A stretch of 33,807 nt of DNA from a virus: positions 1-33,807 of IMG/VR virus record IMGVR_UViG_3300044645_000112; one strand, given 5' to 3'. This document shows, one piece after another, positions 15,873-24,142 of this stretch (its first letter is position 1; the number at the start of each line of letters is the position of its first letter). A model generated the notes under the pieces. It was not told where the DNA came from. It saw only the letters and a list, made by a program, of their open reading frames with translations, and searched no databases. Position numbers and translations under genes: made by a program.

Positions 15873-16892
15873 TCAGTTAATCAACACGCCGCAGAACTGC
15901 GGGCCGGACGAGGTAAGGTTACCGGCCCAGCCAATCAGTTTCACGATAGCGTCTTGGTTGACAGCCTGACGGTCGCCGCCAATCGGGACAAAGTTTCTGT
16001 CCTTGTGGGGGCGGAACATCAGGTACTTGGTGTTGAGGAACCACATATGGTTGGCATTGCCCGCGCCGCTGTTGTACGACGACGAACCAATACCACCATC
16101 GAGCACCACATCCGAAGCCATGCCAGCGCCGAAATACTTCAGCGAGGCAAAGCCAGCACCAGCCATGCCCGAACCGGAGTCCGTGATGCGCTGGATGGCT
16201 TGAAGGCTCTGGAGGTACAGCCGATAGTAGTTGTTGTCCGCAACGATGAGGTCAGGCTTATCGGTACCACGAATCAACTGCACCGCAACCGAATCCATGT
16301 AGCCTTGGATGTTGCTGCTAGTGACAGCGCCCGTGCCGTCGCCGGTGGCCGAGAAGGACACCGAACGCCAGAACGGCCACACCGCACGGTTGATGCCGCC
16401 ATAGGTGCCGGTGGACGGGCTATCAGGCACAGCAGCAGCAAGACCCGTGAGGTTCTTACCCGCGTTGCCGGTGCCGTCACCGTACAGGTCACCGCTGATG
16501 CGGTTCGCCAGTTGCGCCTCGGCAACCTCCATACGACCGTCAAGCAGGTCGATGATGGCTTCCTTACCCGAGTTCTGAATCATCTCCAGACCCGAGATGG
16601 ACACAGCACTCGCGTACTGCGTGATGCTGAACTGCGCCGCAGAGATGGGCGAGTTCTGGCCGACATTCAATACTTCGTATCCAGAATAGGAACTTGTATT
16701 ATTTGTCGTATCATCATTATACATGACTTCTTGGAGGATGACATTTCCTCCCGAAAAGGTCTTAACATTGCCCCTTTCTTTGAGACGACGAAGCAACGCA
16801 TTGTTGTTCGTGACATTGTCAGCGAGTTCACCGCTACGGCTCTGAATGTTAGTAGCGATAATGTCGCTGATACTGGAATTGGCATAAGCCAT
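15873..16892 (-). CDS. Major capsid protein
   Basis: A 339-residue protein with the features of a HK97-fold phage coat: an N-terminal helix and arm (NNALLRRLKERGNVKTFSGG), an E-loop region with VILQEVMYND, the P-domain spine helix (EMIQNSGKEAIIDLLDGRME), and a C-terminal beta sheet ending IGWAGNLTSSGPQFCGVLIN. It resembles coat proteins of podoviruses of the BPP-1/BcepC6B kind. AGGAGC lies just before ATG 16892. It follows the scaffold gene, as usual. No protease gene is present, so maturation probably does not include a separate prohead protease. Confidence 0.9.
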   Translation of the reverse strand: MAYANSSISDIIATNIQSRSGELADNVTNNNALLRRLKERGNVKTFSGGNVILQEVMYNDDTTNNTSSYSGYEVLNVGQNSPISAAQFSITQYASAVSISGLEMIQNSGKEAIIDLLDGRMEVAEAQLANRISGDLYGDGTGNAGKNLTGLAAAVPDSPSTGTYGGINRAVWPFWRSVSFSATGDGTGAVTSSNIQGYMDSVAVQLIRGTDKPDLIVADNNYYRLYLQSLQAIQRITDSGSGMAGAGFASLKYFGAGMASDVVLDGGIGSSSYNSGAGNANHMWFLNTKYLMFRPHKDRNFVPIGGDRQAVNQDAIVKLIGWAGNLTSSGPQFCGVLIN

Positions 16893-16915
16893 TTCAATGC
16901 TCCTATATCAGTTGG

Positions 16916-17872
16916 TTACAACCGCGAGTTGGATTCTTCAAACGCTTCTTCCAACATTGCGCGGCGACTATGCGCTTTGGGAGCCGTGTTAGTTCCGGGT
17001 GTGGAACCTCTGACGCTAACCGCAGCAGCCCGTGCAATTTTCACCGCACGGTTCTTCTCTGTTGCCTGACGCTGTGAAACCTCTGCCTGTCGGGCCGATT
17101 GCACTTTGTCAAACAAATCCGAATCAAGCCTAATTGCCTTTTCGTAAGCATCGTCCAGCGTTTCAGCCACCCCAGATTGGAGCAACTGAATCATCGTCGG
17201 ACGCGCTTCCTCAAAGTGTTCAGCCGTCATCGAGAAACTGTTGATTTCGTTTAGCAGGGTCTGGTTTTCAGCCATCTCCTGCTGTTGCTTCCACCCCATG
17301 ACCTCGCCACGGACGGTGTTCAGTTCGTTTTGCAACTGATACACCATCGGGTCGATGGAGGGTTGGGCAGTCTGCTGACCACCCTGCATAACTTGGTTAA
17401 GGTTGATGCCGTATGACGCAGCCAATTGCGTCAGGTACTGCATCTTCTGCGCCGGGGGGCTATTACGCAGCGTGTAATCGGCCTGCGCGAGAGCGGCAAC
17501 CGCCTGCTCCGGCTTTAGACCCAGCCCTTGAATGGTCGGCAGGTACGGCTCCAGCGCCTGATTCATCGCATCGGCAAACTGCGCCTTGGAGAGCAACGGC
17601 TCTACGCCGCGCTTCATCTGCTCTTCGCGTTGCCAAGCGTATTCTTGAATCTTGGGGTCAGCCTTTGCCCAATGCTCGTGATATTCCTTCTTCCACGAGG
17701 CAGGCGGCTTGCGCCACAGGGGTTCTTCGGCGGCTTCTGCGGGTTGCTCTTGAACCTCCGCAAAGCGGCCTTGCTCGTCCCGCCCCTGTGAAGGGGTTTG
17801 TTCGCTCTGCTCAAACTGCTGTTCAAGCAACTCCTTGCGGTCAAGCGTCTCTGCCTGTGGGGCCTGTTCCAT
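16916..17872 (-). CDS. Scaffolding protein
   Basis: A 318-residue, Gln/Glu/Ala-rich helical protein with an acidic, disordered N-terminus (residues 1-55), a middle of regular helices and a basic C-terminus (about 275-318) with RRAMLEEAFEESNSRL. This composition and position directly before the capsid gene are typical of internal scaffolds that leave the procapsid before DNA packaging. The start overlaps the previous gene (TAATG). Confidence 0.85.
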   Translation of the reverse strand: MEQAPQAETLDRKELLEQQFEQSEQTPSQGRDEQGRFAEVQEQPAEAAEEPLWRKPPASWKKEYHEHWAKADPKIQEYAWQREEQMKRGVEPLLSKAQFADAMNQALEPYLPTIQGLGLKPEQAVAALAQADYTLRNSPPAQKMQYLTQLAASYGINLNQVMQGGQQTAQPSIDPMVYQLQNELNTVRGEVMGWKQQQEMAENQTLLNEINSFSMTAEHFEEARPTMIQLLQSGVAETLDDAYEKAIRLDSDLFDKVQSARQAEVSQRQATEKNRAVKIARAAAVSVRGSTPGTNTAPKAHSRRAMLEEAFEESNSRL

Positions 17873-18219
17873 TACCGTCTCCTGTGGGGGTCGTGGGTAA
17901 ATCGGACTTCATCGCGCAACCGCGACAACAACTTGTTGGCATCCGAGTGGGTCATGCTCGACAACTGGTGACGCAGCACATCCACTCGATTGTTCTTGGG
18001 TTTTTGCTTGCTGACGAACTTTGTCGGGTCTTCGTTGCCAACCTCGACGCAGCCGTGAGCCTTGAGGTGCAGACGATGCTGCGAACGGGAAGTAATCATG
18101 CGCCCGTCAATCATCGACTTGTACGGCGCGATGTCCGGCATGATGTAGTGATGCCGACCGCTTGCGTCACGCTTGCGCTCGACAAACTCACCATCAACCA
18201 TTACATAAGTTCGTTTCAT
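17872..18219 (-). CDS. Hypothetical head-cluster protein (115 aa)
   Basis: A basic 115-residue protein. The N-terminal part (YVMVDGEFVERKRDASGRHHY) resembles a short phage beta-hairpin domain, and PDIAPYKSMIDGRMITSRSQ is a segment I associate with small phage proteins encoded before scaffold genes. The C-terminal part is a charged helix. There is no catalytic motif. The start overlaps the stop of the upstream gene (ATGA), and its stop overlaps the scaffold start. Confidence 0.72.
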   Translation of the reverse strand: MKRTYVMVDGEFVERKRDASGRHHYIMPDIAPYKSMIDGRMITSRSQHRLHLKAHGCVEVGNEDPTKFVSKQKPKNNRVDVLRHQLSSMTHSDANKLLSRLRDEVRFTHDPHRRR

Positions 18220-18860
18220 AGCAGCAACAATACTTCTTCGTCGTCCATTTCCTGATGCTCTCGCATCAATCGCTCAACCCTATCAATGTCAGTTAACAGG
18301 GAGTCCCAGTTAATTGTTGGTTGTGCGATGTTAACAGTTATATGCGGCTCTACAATCGTTTCGGCAATCTCTGGGCGTGCCTCAAGCAGTTGTTCGTAAA
18401 CCGAGATTAACTCTTGCTTGCGCTTCTCGCGTTTTTCTTGCTCTTCTTCCCAATGCTTCTTGCGCTTTTTATCGCCTTCGTGGGAATCGCCGATGACGAT
18501 GATGGGTTGGACGGAGGCGGTGAGGGTGCCGGTTGCTCCGGTCGCTTCCACACCGGCAAGTGCAACCTCTCCTTGAAGGTTAACAACACCTGTTTGACCA
18601 GATGCTCCCAGACCGGAAAGGGCAACCTCGACCGAATCGGTTTCATCTCCAACGACTCCAACGGCGCTGACACCCGTAAGGCCCGTCTCAAGGCTTGTTC
18701 CGACGCTTCCCGTCGCACCCGTTGCAGCGTTGCCCGTGAGCGTGACGCTTTGCTGGGTGCCGAGGCTACCAACGCCGCCGGTTCCGGTGACGCTTGTGAC
18801 CGGGAGGCTGTCCCATTGCGCGTCATCCCATGTACCTGTATTCCACGGCCCTTTTGCCAC
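18216..18860 (-). CDS. Structural protein with Gly/Thr beta repeats and coiled-coil tail (214 aa)
   Basis: Residues about 1-25 contain GPWNTGTWDDAQWDSLPV, a Trp-rich start common in phage structural proteins. Residues 25-118 carry four or five degenerate Gly/Thr/Val repeats of the type LTGVSAVGVVG / LSGLGASGQTGV / LAGVEATGATGT. The rest is a charged helix (KKRKKHWEEEQEKREKRKQE) ending in EEVLLLL. The repeats would form a small beta-helix or Ig-like rod; the coil would assist oligomerisation. Function is unknown; a decoration or tail-spike accessory role is inferred from the capsid-cluster position. Confidence 0.68.
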   Translation of the reverse strand: MAKGPWNTGTWDDAQWDSLPVTSVTGTGGVGSLGTQQSVTLTGNAATGATGSVGTSLETGLTGVSAVGVVGDETDSVEVALSGLGASGQTGVVNLQGEVALAGVEATGATGTLTASVQPIIVIGDSHEGDKKRKKHWEEEQEKREKRKQELISVYEQLLEARPEIAETIVEPHITVNIAQPTINWDSLLTDIDRVERLMREHQEMDDEEVLLLL

Positions 18861-18866
18861 GACTCA

Positions 18867-19322
18867 TCACGCAATCCGCAGAAGCGCGGTTGACGCATCG
18901 TTGGTCGGCATGGTCAGGATAAAGTTACCAGCCGTTACCGTCTGCGACCCGAAGGTGTAGACCGCGACCGCTTTGTCGGCCTGCGTGCTGTTGTATATCA
19001 ACACAGCGTCAAACGCCGTGGTCAGGGTCACCCCGGTATAGGTCAGCGAGGCAGAGGGTGTCCAATACGCCGTGGTTCCCGTTGAGGTAGGCGCTGTGGC
19101 GTTGGAGACGGTGATGCCGCCTGCGCTATACCCCGCACCCGAAACCTCCCCAGAGGCGTTATAGGCGGTCGTGGCAGCGTTAACCGTTGCGCTGGCAAGG
19201 TAAAGCGCCGCCTTGAAGGTGTCCTTCGCGGTCGAACCACGGGTAGGCGGGGTGCCGATGGCGTGTACGCCGCCGAGGATTTCGACCTTAAACGAGGTAC
19301 ACATTGCCTGCGTGTTAGGCAT
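18867..19322 (-). CDS. Hypothetical virion protein (151 aa)
   Basis: A 151-residue, Thr/Ala/Ser-rich, beta-strand-rich protein beginning MPNTQAMCTSFKVEILGGVH. That opening, with FKVEILGGVHAIG, is common in small structural proteins of short-tailed phages. The C-terminal half has alternating hydrophobic strands (AVAVYTFGSQTVTAGNFILT). The start overlaps the preceding stop as TGATG. It may be a head decoration protein. Confidence 0.7.
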   Translation of the reverse strand: MPNTQAMCTSFKVEILGGVHAIGTPPTRGSTAKDTFKAALYLASATVNAATTAYNASGEVSGAGYSAGGITVSNATAPTSTGTTAYWTPSASLTYTGVTLTTAFDAVLIYNSTQADKAVAVYTFGSQTVTAGNFILTMPTNDASTALLRIA

Positions 19323-19507
19323 CAGAATTTCTCCAGTTCGCCAAAGAGGGCCGGGGCTTCCTTAAGGTGGACATGGACAGACCGATGCACCAACTCGCCC
19401 TCATGCCAATATTCCACCCAACGGGTATGTTCGTGGTCGTTATCGACCTCGCCCTCGCGCTTATCCAGCAGGGCTTCGTCCATCATCCCTTTGGTCGTCG
19501 TAATCAT
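19322..19507 (-). CDS. Small acidic hypothetical protein (61 aa)
   Basis: A 61-residue protein rich in Glu, His and Asp, with HTRWVEYWHEGELVHRSVHV suggesting one beta hairpin. It overlaps the portal stop as ATGA and the next start as TGATG. I do not recognise a family. Confidence 0.7.
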   Translation of the reverse strand: MITTTKGMMDEALLDKREGEVDNDHEHTRWVEYWHEGELVHRSVHVHLKEAPALFGELEKF

Positions 19508-21756
19508 TGCAGTCGCGGCTCCAGTTCAAGGGCTTGCTGCACCGCCTCCACGCCCACCGCACGCCCATCAGGGCCGCGCACGATGCGCTTGGGGGCAGTC
19601 AGCGTGGCAAGGGCAGTACGCACGCCCTTCATGTTCTCGTCGTTGGACGATGCCATCTGACCGTAAAGCGCCACGAGGTTCTGCATCGCCTGCCTTACCT
19701 CGCCGCCCATATCCTGCATGACGCGCTCGGTGACGGCTTGCTGCTGCTCCAGAGCGGGGATGTCGAGGCCGGGGTTAGCCGAGATACGGGCGACCATGAC
19801 CTTTGTGGCAGCGTCCAAGTCGGCCTTGTACTTCGCCATCTGCTGCTCTGCGGCGATTTTCTGCTGTGCAAGTTGCGCCTCGAACTGCTGCTTCATCTGC
19901 TCCAGTTGCTGGTCATTCTGCGCCTTGAGCGCCTCGACCTGCGCCGATTGCTGCAACTTGGCCTGCTCAATCTGCATGAGCATCTGCGACTTGGCCTGTT
20001 CAGCCTGTGCCTCCATCTGCGCCTGTTGCGCGGCGGGGTTCTCACGGGGCTGCGCTGCCATTTGCTTCAACTGCTCCGTTGCAGCGTCAATCGTACCCTC
20101 AAGCGGACGCGCCGCCTTGAACGCCTGCACGCCGTACTTGAGCAAGTCCATCATCACCGGGACAAGTTCCGGCGAGGCTTGACCGACCGGCAGCGCCTGC
20201 TGCAAGAAACCGCCGAAGGCTTGCAGGAACTGGAGCCTGTCCTGCTTCTCTTGCACCTCGTCAATCTGCACAAGACTGTCAGCGGCGATGTCGATGCGGA
20301 AGTTACGCAACGGTTTGTCGCGGATGAGTTGCAACGCCTGCGGGATGAGCGCCTTGTCAGCGTCCGACATCTGCTCTGCGGCAGAGTAAGCGAGGATGGT
20401 CTGCGGCTGGTACCGCATACACATCACCTGCGCCTTGAGCCTGATGACCTCGGTTGCGAAGAGCGCCACATCTTCCTGCATCGACCGCAGGCGCAGGCCA
20501 GCGTACTGACCCTTGATTTGCTGCGCCGTTGCCGTCTCCGAGGCCGCAGATTGACCACGGATGATGTCGCTGATGCCCGTGATTTCGTATATCTGACCCT
20601 TAATGTCAGCGCGTGCTTGATAACATTGGATGAGCGCCTGCGCGATGGTGTCGAGCGGCAGCAGGTCAACGCTGCCCTTCAAGCCGCCCTTCTCGCTAAA
20701 CGCCGCCCATTTGTCCACCGGGATGAGGGCATTGTTGTCGCCCTCGGTCATCAGACGCTGCAACGCCGGTTGGCTGGCATCGTACACGCCGCGCACACGC
20801 AGCGCCTTGACCAGACCATCGATGCGGTCGGAGAGGATGTCCAACTCCATCGCTTGGTCTTGGTACAGCACGAAGTCTGGGACAGGCACAAGGTTGTCCG
20901 AAGTCGTCGTGGCGTAGAGCGGCTTCGGACAGGGGAAGAACCCCTCAAAGTTAAGCGGGTCGTCACGCACATCAATAAAGTGCGACATACCCTTCGACAA
21001 CCAGTAGACCTTCAGCGTCTCCTTGTCCCAGAGTTCGCAGATTTTGGCGAGATTGTATTGCCGCTTGCTGTCGCGGTAGGCGTTGAGCGTCTCCGGGCCT
21101 TGGTCGGTCGGTATCTGACGCGCCATTTCCTCGCCGAAACGCTCTACAAGCGCCTCACGGGTCATATAGACCCAGCGCCATACCTGACCCACCTCTTCCC
21201 AAGTCCGGCCCTGTGAGTGTCCAAAGTCCTTCCAATGGACATAATCGACCGGGGCGCGTTCGTATTCAATCTCTTCAAGCGGCGGCGGTGCGCCCTCGCC
21301 CTGTTCGATGGCAGAGGTGATGGATACGCCATCATCCTCTACGCCAATGGGGGCAACATGCGGCTCGTACCGCACCCATGCCGTGCCGCGACCGCCGAGG
21401 AACCTGTCCTCGACATCGTATTTCATGGTCGAGCGGAAATCGGGGTAGTGCTCAATCTCAAAGTCGATGGCGCGTTCGACCAATCGTGCAGCGACACGCC
21501 CAACGGGGTCGTTATCGCCGAAGCGTCTGCTTACATCAGCCTTTGGCAGTTTGGCGTAAACGGCAGGGATGAGCGTTTGGACATTGCTCCAGAGGATGTT
21601 GAACTTGGCGGTTTCGTTGCCGCCCGAGCCTCTGGTGTCGTCGCGGTAACGCTTGACGAGTTTCTTTACCCGAGCCTGCCACTTGGCAAACTCGTTTTCA
21701 TAGGTGCCGATGACCCGCAGGTACTTCTCAAGTTCTTGGCTAACGCGCTCGTCCAT
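19504..21756 (-). CDS. Portal protein (P22-like)
   Basis: A 750-residue portal of the P22/podovirus type. The N-terminal clip and wing region includes NILWSNVQTLIPAVYAKLPK and RRFGDNDPVGRVAARLVERA; the segment GGRGTAWVRYEPHVAP is also usual for portals. The last 200 residues form the long Gln/Ala/Glu-rich helical barrel (for example AQLAQQKIAAEQQMAKYKAD), which in P22-like portals extends into the head. It would form the dodecameric ring through which TerL pumps DNA. It starts 3 bases after the stop of the 97-residue gene. Confidence 0.9.
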   Translation of the reverse strand: MDERVSQELEKYLRVIGTYENEFAKWQARVKKLVKRYRDDTRGSGGNETAKFNILWSNVQTLIPAVYAKLPKADVSRRFGDNDPVGRVAARLVERAIDFEIEHYPDFRSTMKYDVEDRFLGGRGTAWVRYEPHVAPIGVEDDGVSITSAIEQGEGAPPPLEEIEYERAPVDYVHWKDFGHSQGRTWEEVGQVWRWVYMTREALVERFGEEMARQIPTDQGPETLNAYRDSKRQYNLAKICELWDKETLKVYWLSKGMSHFIDVRDDPLNFEGFFPCPKPLYATTTSDNLVPVPDFVLYQDQAMELDILSDRIDGLVKALRVRGVYDASQPALQRLMTEGDNNALIPVDKWAAFSEKGGLKGSVDLLPLDTIAQALIQCYQARADIKGQIYEITGISDIIRGQSAASETATAQQIKGQYAGLRLRSMQEDVALFATEVIRLKAQVMCMRYQPQTILAYSAAEQMSDADKALIPQALQLIRDKPLRNFRIDIAADSLVQIDEVQEKQDRLQFLQAFGGFLQQALPVGQASPELVPVMMDLLKYGVQAFKAARPLEGTIDAATEQLKQMAAQPRENPAAQQAQMEAQAEQAKSQMLMQIEQAKLQQSAQVEALKAQNDQQLEQMKQQFEAQLAQQKIAAEQQMAKYKADLDAATKVMVARISANPGLDIPALEQQQAVTERVMQDMGGEVRQAMQNLVALYGQMASSNDENMKGVRTALATLTAPKRIVRGPDGRAVGVEAVQQALELEPRLQ

Positions 21757-21759
21757 CTG

Positions 21760-22053
21760 TCAGTCCTTCTTGTTTCGCGCAGAGATGGCTCTAGCCTTTG
21801 CCTTCGCATCTTCCTTGCTCGACGCACCCCAAGCACGCAGCGCAAGCGCAAGGCGGGTCGGCTTGCCGTTCTTCTCCATCGGCCCAGCCATGTTGCCCAT
21901 GCGTGCGAGGAACGATGCGCGGCGAGGATTGTCGCCGCCCTTCACCGGGGGCTTGAGGGTGCCGCCCGTCTCACGCTTATACGATGCGCGACCAGCGGCG
22001 TTGAGGCCACCCTTCGGGTTCTTGCCTTCCTTACGCTGCCACGCTGCGCTCAT
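21760..22053 (-). CDS. DUF6321-type small basic protein (97 aa)
   Basis: A 97-residue, Lys/Arg/Ala/Gly-rich protein with AAWQRKEGKNPKGGLNAAGR, SFLARMGNMAGPM and KPTRLALALRAWGAS. These match a pattern seen in phage proteins annotated DUF6321, which often lie beside terminase or portal genes. A DNA- or RNA-binding role is inferred from the charge. It begins at the TGATG junction with the 54-residue gene before it. Confidence 0.75.
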   Translation of the reverse strand: MSAAWQRKEGKNPKGGLNAAGRASYKRETGGTLKPPVKGGDNPRRASFLARMGNMAGPMEKNGKPTRLALALRAWGASSKEDAKAKARAISARNKKD

Positions 22054-22217
22054 CAGTAACCCTTTTTCTCTGGTTTAGCGGTCTTGGCAGACTCGCGGAA
22101 CGCCTTTGCGGTCGGCGCACCAGCCTCTCCGGGCTTTCGCATCCTTTCGCCGGAGCCAGCCTTGATGCGCTCCTGCTTCGCTAGGATGTTGGCGTAGAGT
22201 CCGGGCTTACGGTTCAT
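22053..22217 (-). CDS. Small basic phage protein (54 aa)
   Basis: The likely start is ATG 22217 (MNRKPGLYANILAKQERIKA), inside the ATGA overlap with the stop of the preceding gene; a longer frame upstream overlaps that gene. The rest (GSGERMRKPGEAGAPTAKAF) is a conserved small-protein pattern I associate with terminase-to-portal intervals in many phages. The product is strongly basic. Function is unknown. Confidence 0.78.
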   Translation of the reverse strand: MNRKPGLYANILAKQERIKAGSGERMRKPGEAGAPTAKAFRESAKTAKPEKKGY

Positions 22218-22519
22218 TTGCTGAACAGTCCAACTGCCAGCACGGCAGCGCCTGCACCCGTCGTGACCTTCCACGGGCCGGTAGCCGCGTTGAGGCCAAG
22301 TTCCACGACATACACGCCAACAGCAGTACTCGCTGGGATGGAAAGGATGGTCGTGCTGCCGTCGATGATGCTGACGGTTGAAGTCAGCGCCGTTGATACC
22401 GTCACCACGATGCGATGCAAGTAATCGTTTGCCGCGCCGTTGGTGCCAAGCACCTGCGCGGTCTGCGAAACGGCGACCGTCTCGTAGGGGTATTGATACG
22501 GAAGATTTACGCCACTCAT
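22214..22519 (-). CDS. Small beta-rich hypothetical protein (101 aa)
   Basis: A 101-residue protein, Val/Thr/Ala-rich with alternating hydrophobic strands (YLHRIVVTVSTALTSTVSII). It starts within ATGA of the TerL stop. A virion decoration or head-to-tail protein seems likely from composition and place, but no family is recognised. Confidence 0.7.
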   Translation of the reverse strand: MSGVNLPYQYPYETVAVSQTAQVLGTNGAANDYLHRIVVTVSTALTSTVSIIDGSTTILSIPASTAVGVYVVELGLNAATGPWKVTTGAGAAVLAVGLFSK

Positions 22520-23850
22520 ATTCGCGCCCTCCTTGAGACGCTACGCTCGTGAACCTGCCACATGTCGTTTAGCGTGACCTCATTCTGTGGCCCAACAATC
22601 AAGGTCTTGCTCTCTAACGGCCTCTGCGCGGACGGTTCAGCCCTCCACGCAACTGCCAACATACGGAAAGCGTCGGCAGGGTGTGATGTCCAATCGTGTC
22701 GAGGTGATGCCCTAAACGCTTTCGTGTCTTCACTATACTCCCGCTGATACTGGCGTAAAGCCTCTATTCCGTCGCCACATTTTACGGAATTAAACCAAGT
22801 TCGGGGCAACATTTGACGAATTGCTTGGATTCCGTCCTGCAAGCCGATGTTTGGCACCACGGACAAATGGTTGATACCGAGGTGGTCAGCCAACTGCTCT
22901 ACGATGCTGCGCCCCGTTTGAAGCGACTTCGCCCGTGCGTCATGCGGCAGGTGATGCTTGCCGTAGGTGTAACCCTTGTTAACGACTACCTCTGCAATGG
23001 CGCGGATGTCTGCACCAGAGACTGCGTAGAAGTCGATGACGCGCACCTCGCCGCCCACCACCTGATACCACCATATTGCGGTGTCGTCGCGGTAGCCCAA
23101 GTCCCATGCGGTGTGTACCGGATACCCCGGCTCAAAAACTACACGCTCGTTAATGCGCGGCTCTGCCTGTCGCATCTCTGTGCCGAAAAACGCGCCGAGG
23201 ATAGCCGCCTCGAAACTGCACTCAAACTCTTGGAGGTATTGGTCCTCCGATAGTTGGGCTTTCGCTGCGTTAAGTTCGCTTTGGGGTAACAGCCCTGACT
23301 CGCTGGCAGGTAGGCGCAACAGGAACCAATCATCCGGTATGCGCTGGGCAATCTGGTAAATGTCGTAGAACTGATTGCGTCCCTTCGGAGTGCCTGCAAA
23401 AACGCACCATCCGGTTTTGTCAGCAAGAGCCGGTCTTAACACATTGCCAAATACGCTGGGCTTAAAGTCACCGTACTCATCGAGATACAGGCCGCTAAAC
23501 CCCAAGCCTCTCATCGCATCGGCGGAATCGCTTCCGAAAAGGCTAATCTTCGCGCCGTTAACCAGCGTCAGGGTCATTTGCGCTTCGTTTGCATCTTTGA
23601 TGAGCGGCTGGGCGTAGTGCTTGAAGTAGTCCCACGCAATGCGGCGTGCTTGGTTCTGGTATGGGGCGACATACCCGAAGAGGCCGTTTGGCCCCTTGTA
23701 CATAAAGGCTGCGCGGATGATGTCGTTAACCGCTGCGACAGTCTTGCCAGCACGCCGATGCGCGACGAGGCAGGCCCACCGCTTTGTGCGGTCGTGGAAC
23801 GGCATGAAGGCCCGTCTAGGGCGGTACGGGAGTTCTACCCGCTGCTTCAC
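22516..23850 (-). CDS. terL: Terminase large subunit
   Basis: The motor and nuclease of DNA packaging. I take GTG 23850, which overlaps the TerS stop as GTGA, giving 444 residues; a TTG at 23865 would add five. The ATPase Walker A is AHRRAGKT (about 30-37) and Walker B is LYLDEYG (about 121-127). The RNase-H-like nuclease shows AWDLGYRDD (about 248-256), HLPHDARAKS (about 300-309) and HDWTSHPADAFR near residue 385. All needed catalytic acidic residues are visible. The length is usual for the family. Confidence 0.93.
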   Translation of the reverse strand: MKQRVELPYRPRRAFMPFHDRTKRWACLVAHRRAGKTVAAVNDIIRAAFMYKGPNGLFGYVAPYQNQARRIAWDYFKHYAQPLIKDANEAQMTLTLVNGAKISLFGSDSADAMRGLGFSGLYLDEYGDFKPSVFGNVLRPALADKTGWCVFAGTPKGRNQFYDIYQIAQRIPDDWFLLRLPASESGLLPQSELNAAKAQLSEDQYLQEFECSFEAAILGAFFGTEMRQAEPRINERVVFEPGYPVHTAWDLGYRDDTAIWWYQVVGGEVRVIDFYAVSGADIRAIAEVVVNKGYTYGKHHLPHDARAKSLQTGRSIVEQLADHLGINHLSVVPNIGLQDGIQAIRQMLPRTWFNSVKCGDGIEALRQYQREYSEDTKAFRASPRHDWTSHPADAFRMLAVAWRAEPSAQRPLESKTLIVGPQNEVTLNDMWQVHERSVSRRARI

Positions 23851-24122
23851 TCGGGCTTGCCCCAAGTCGCCTCAATCTCAATCTTGCTGCCGTCAGGGCC
23901 GCTGTGTTCGTGGCGTGCGAGTTTAGGCACATGGTATTCGAGCAAATCGCTGAAGCACTTAAACGCCGCCTCTGCGCCCTTCTCTTGGTGTATCTCGTCG
24001 AGCCAACCCTGCAAGCGGTCTGCGTTGCCGTCTACGAAACGAGAGATGGCCTCCCTTGCGGCGGCTGTGGCCTTGTTGGGCGAACCTAACGCCCGTCCAC
24101 CTGTTTTCTTTCCTTTTGCCAT
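23847..24122 (-). CDS. terS: Terminase small subunit
   Basis: A 91-residue protein starting MAKGKKTGGRALGSPNKATA, a signature N-terminus of small terminase subunits in many proteobacterial phages. A helical centre (AREAISRFVDGNADRLQGWL) follows and an acidic tail ends in TWGKPE. It would bind the pac/cos region and regulate TerL. The stop overlaps the TerL start. Confidence 0.85.
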   Translation of the reverse strand: MAKGKKTGGRALGSPNKATAAAREAISRFVDGNADRLQGWLDEIHQEKGAEAAFKCFSDLLEYHVPKLARHEHSGPDGSKIEIEATWGKPE

Positions 24123-24142
24123 CTATAACTGTCTGTTTTACA

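Noticed and set aside
15954-17069. 371-codon frame on the plus strand
   Set aside because: Antisense to capsid and scaffold genes; no ribosome site and no recognisable pattern.
19507-21216. 569-codon frame on the plus strand
   Set aside because: Antisense to the portal gene; product is a Leu/Arg/His-rich shadow of the GC-rich coding strand.
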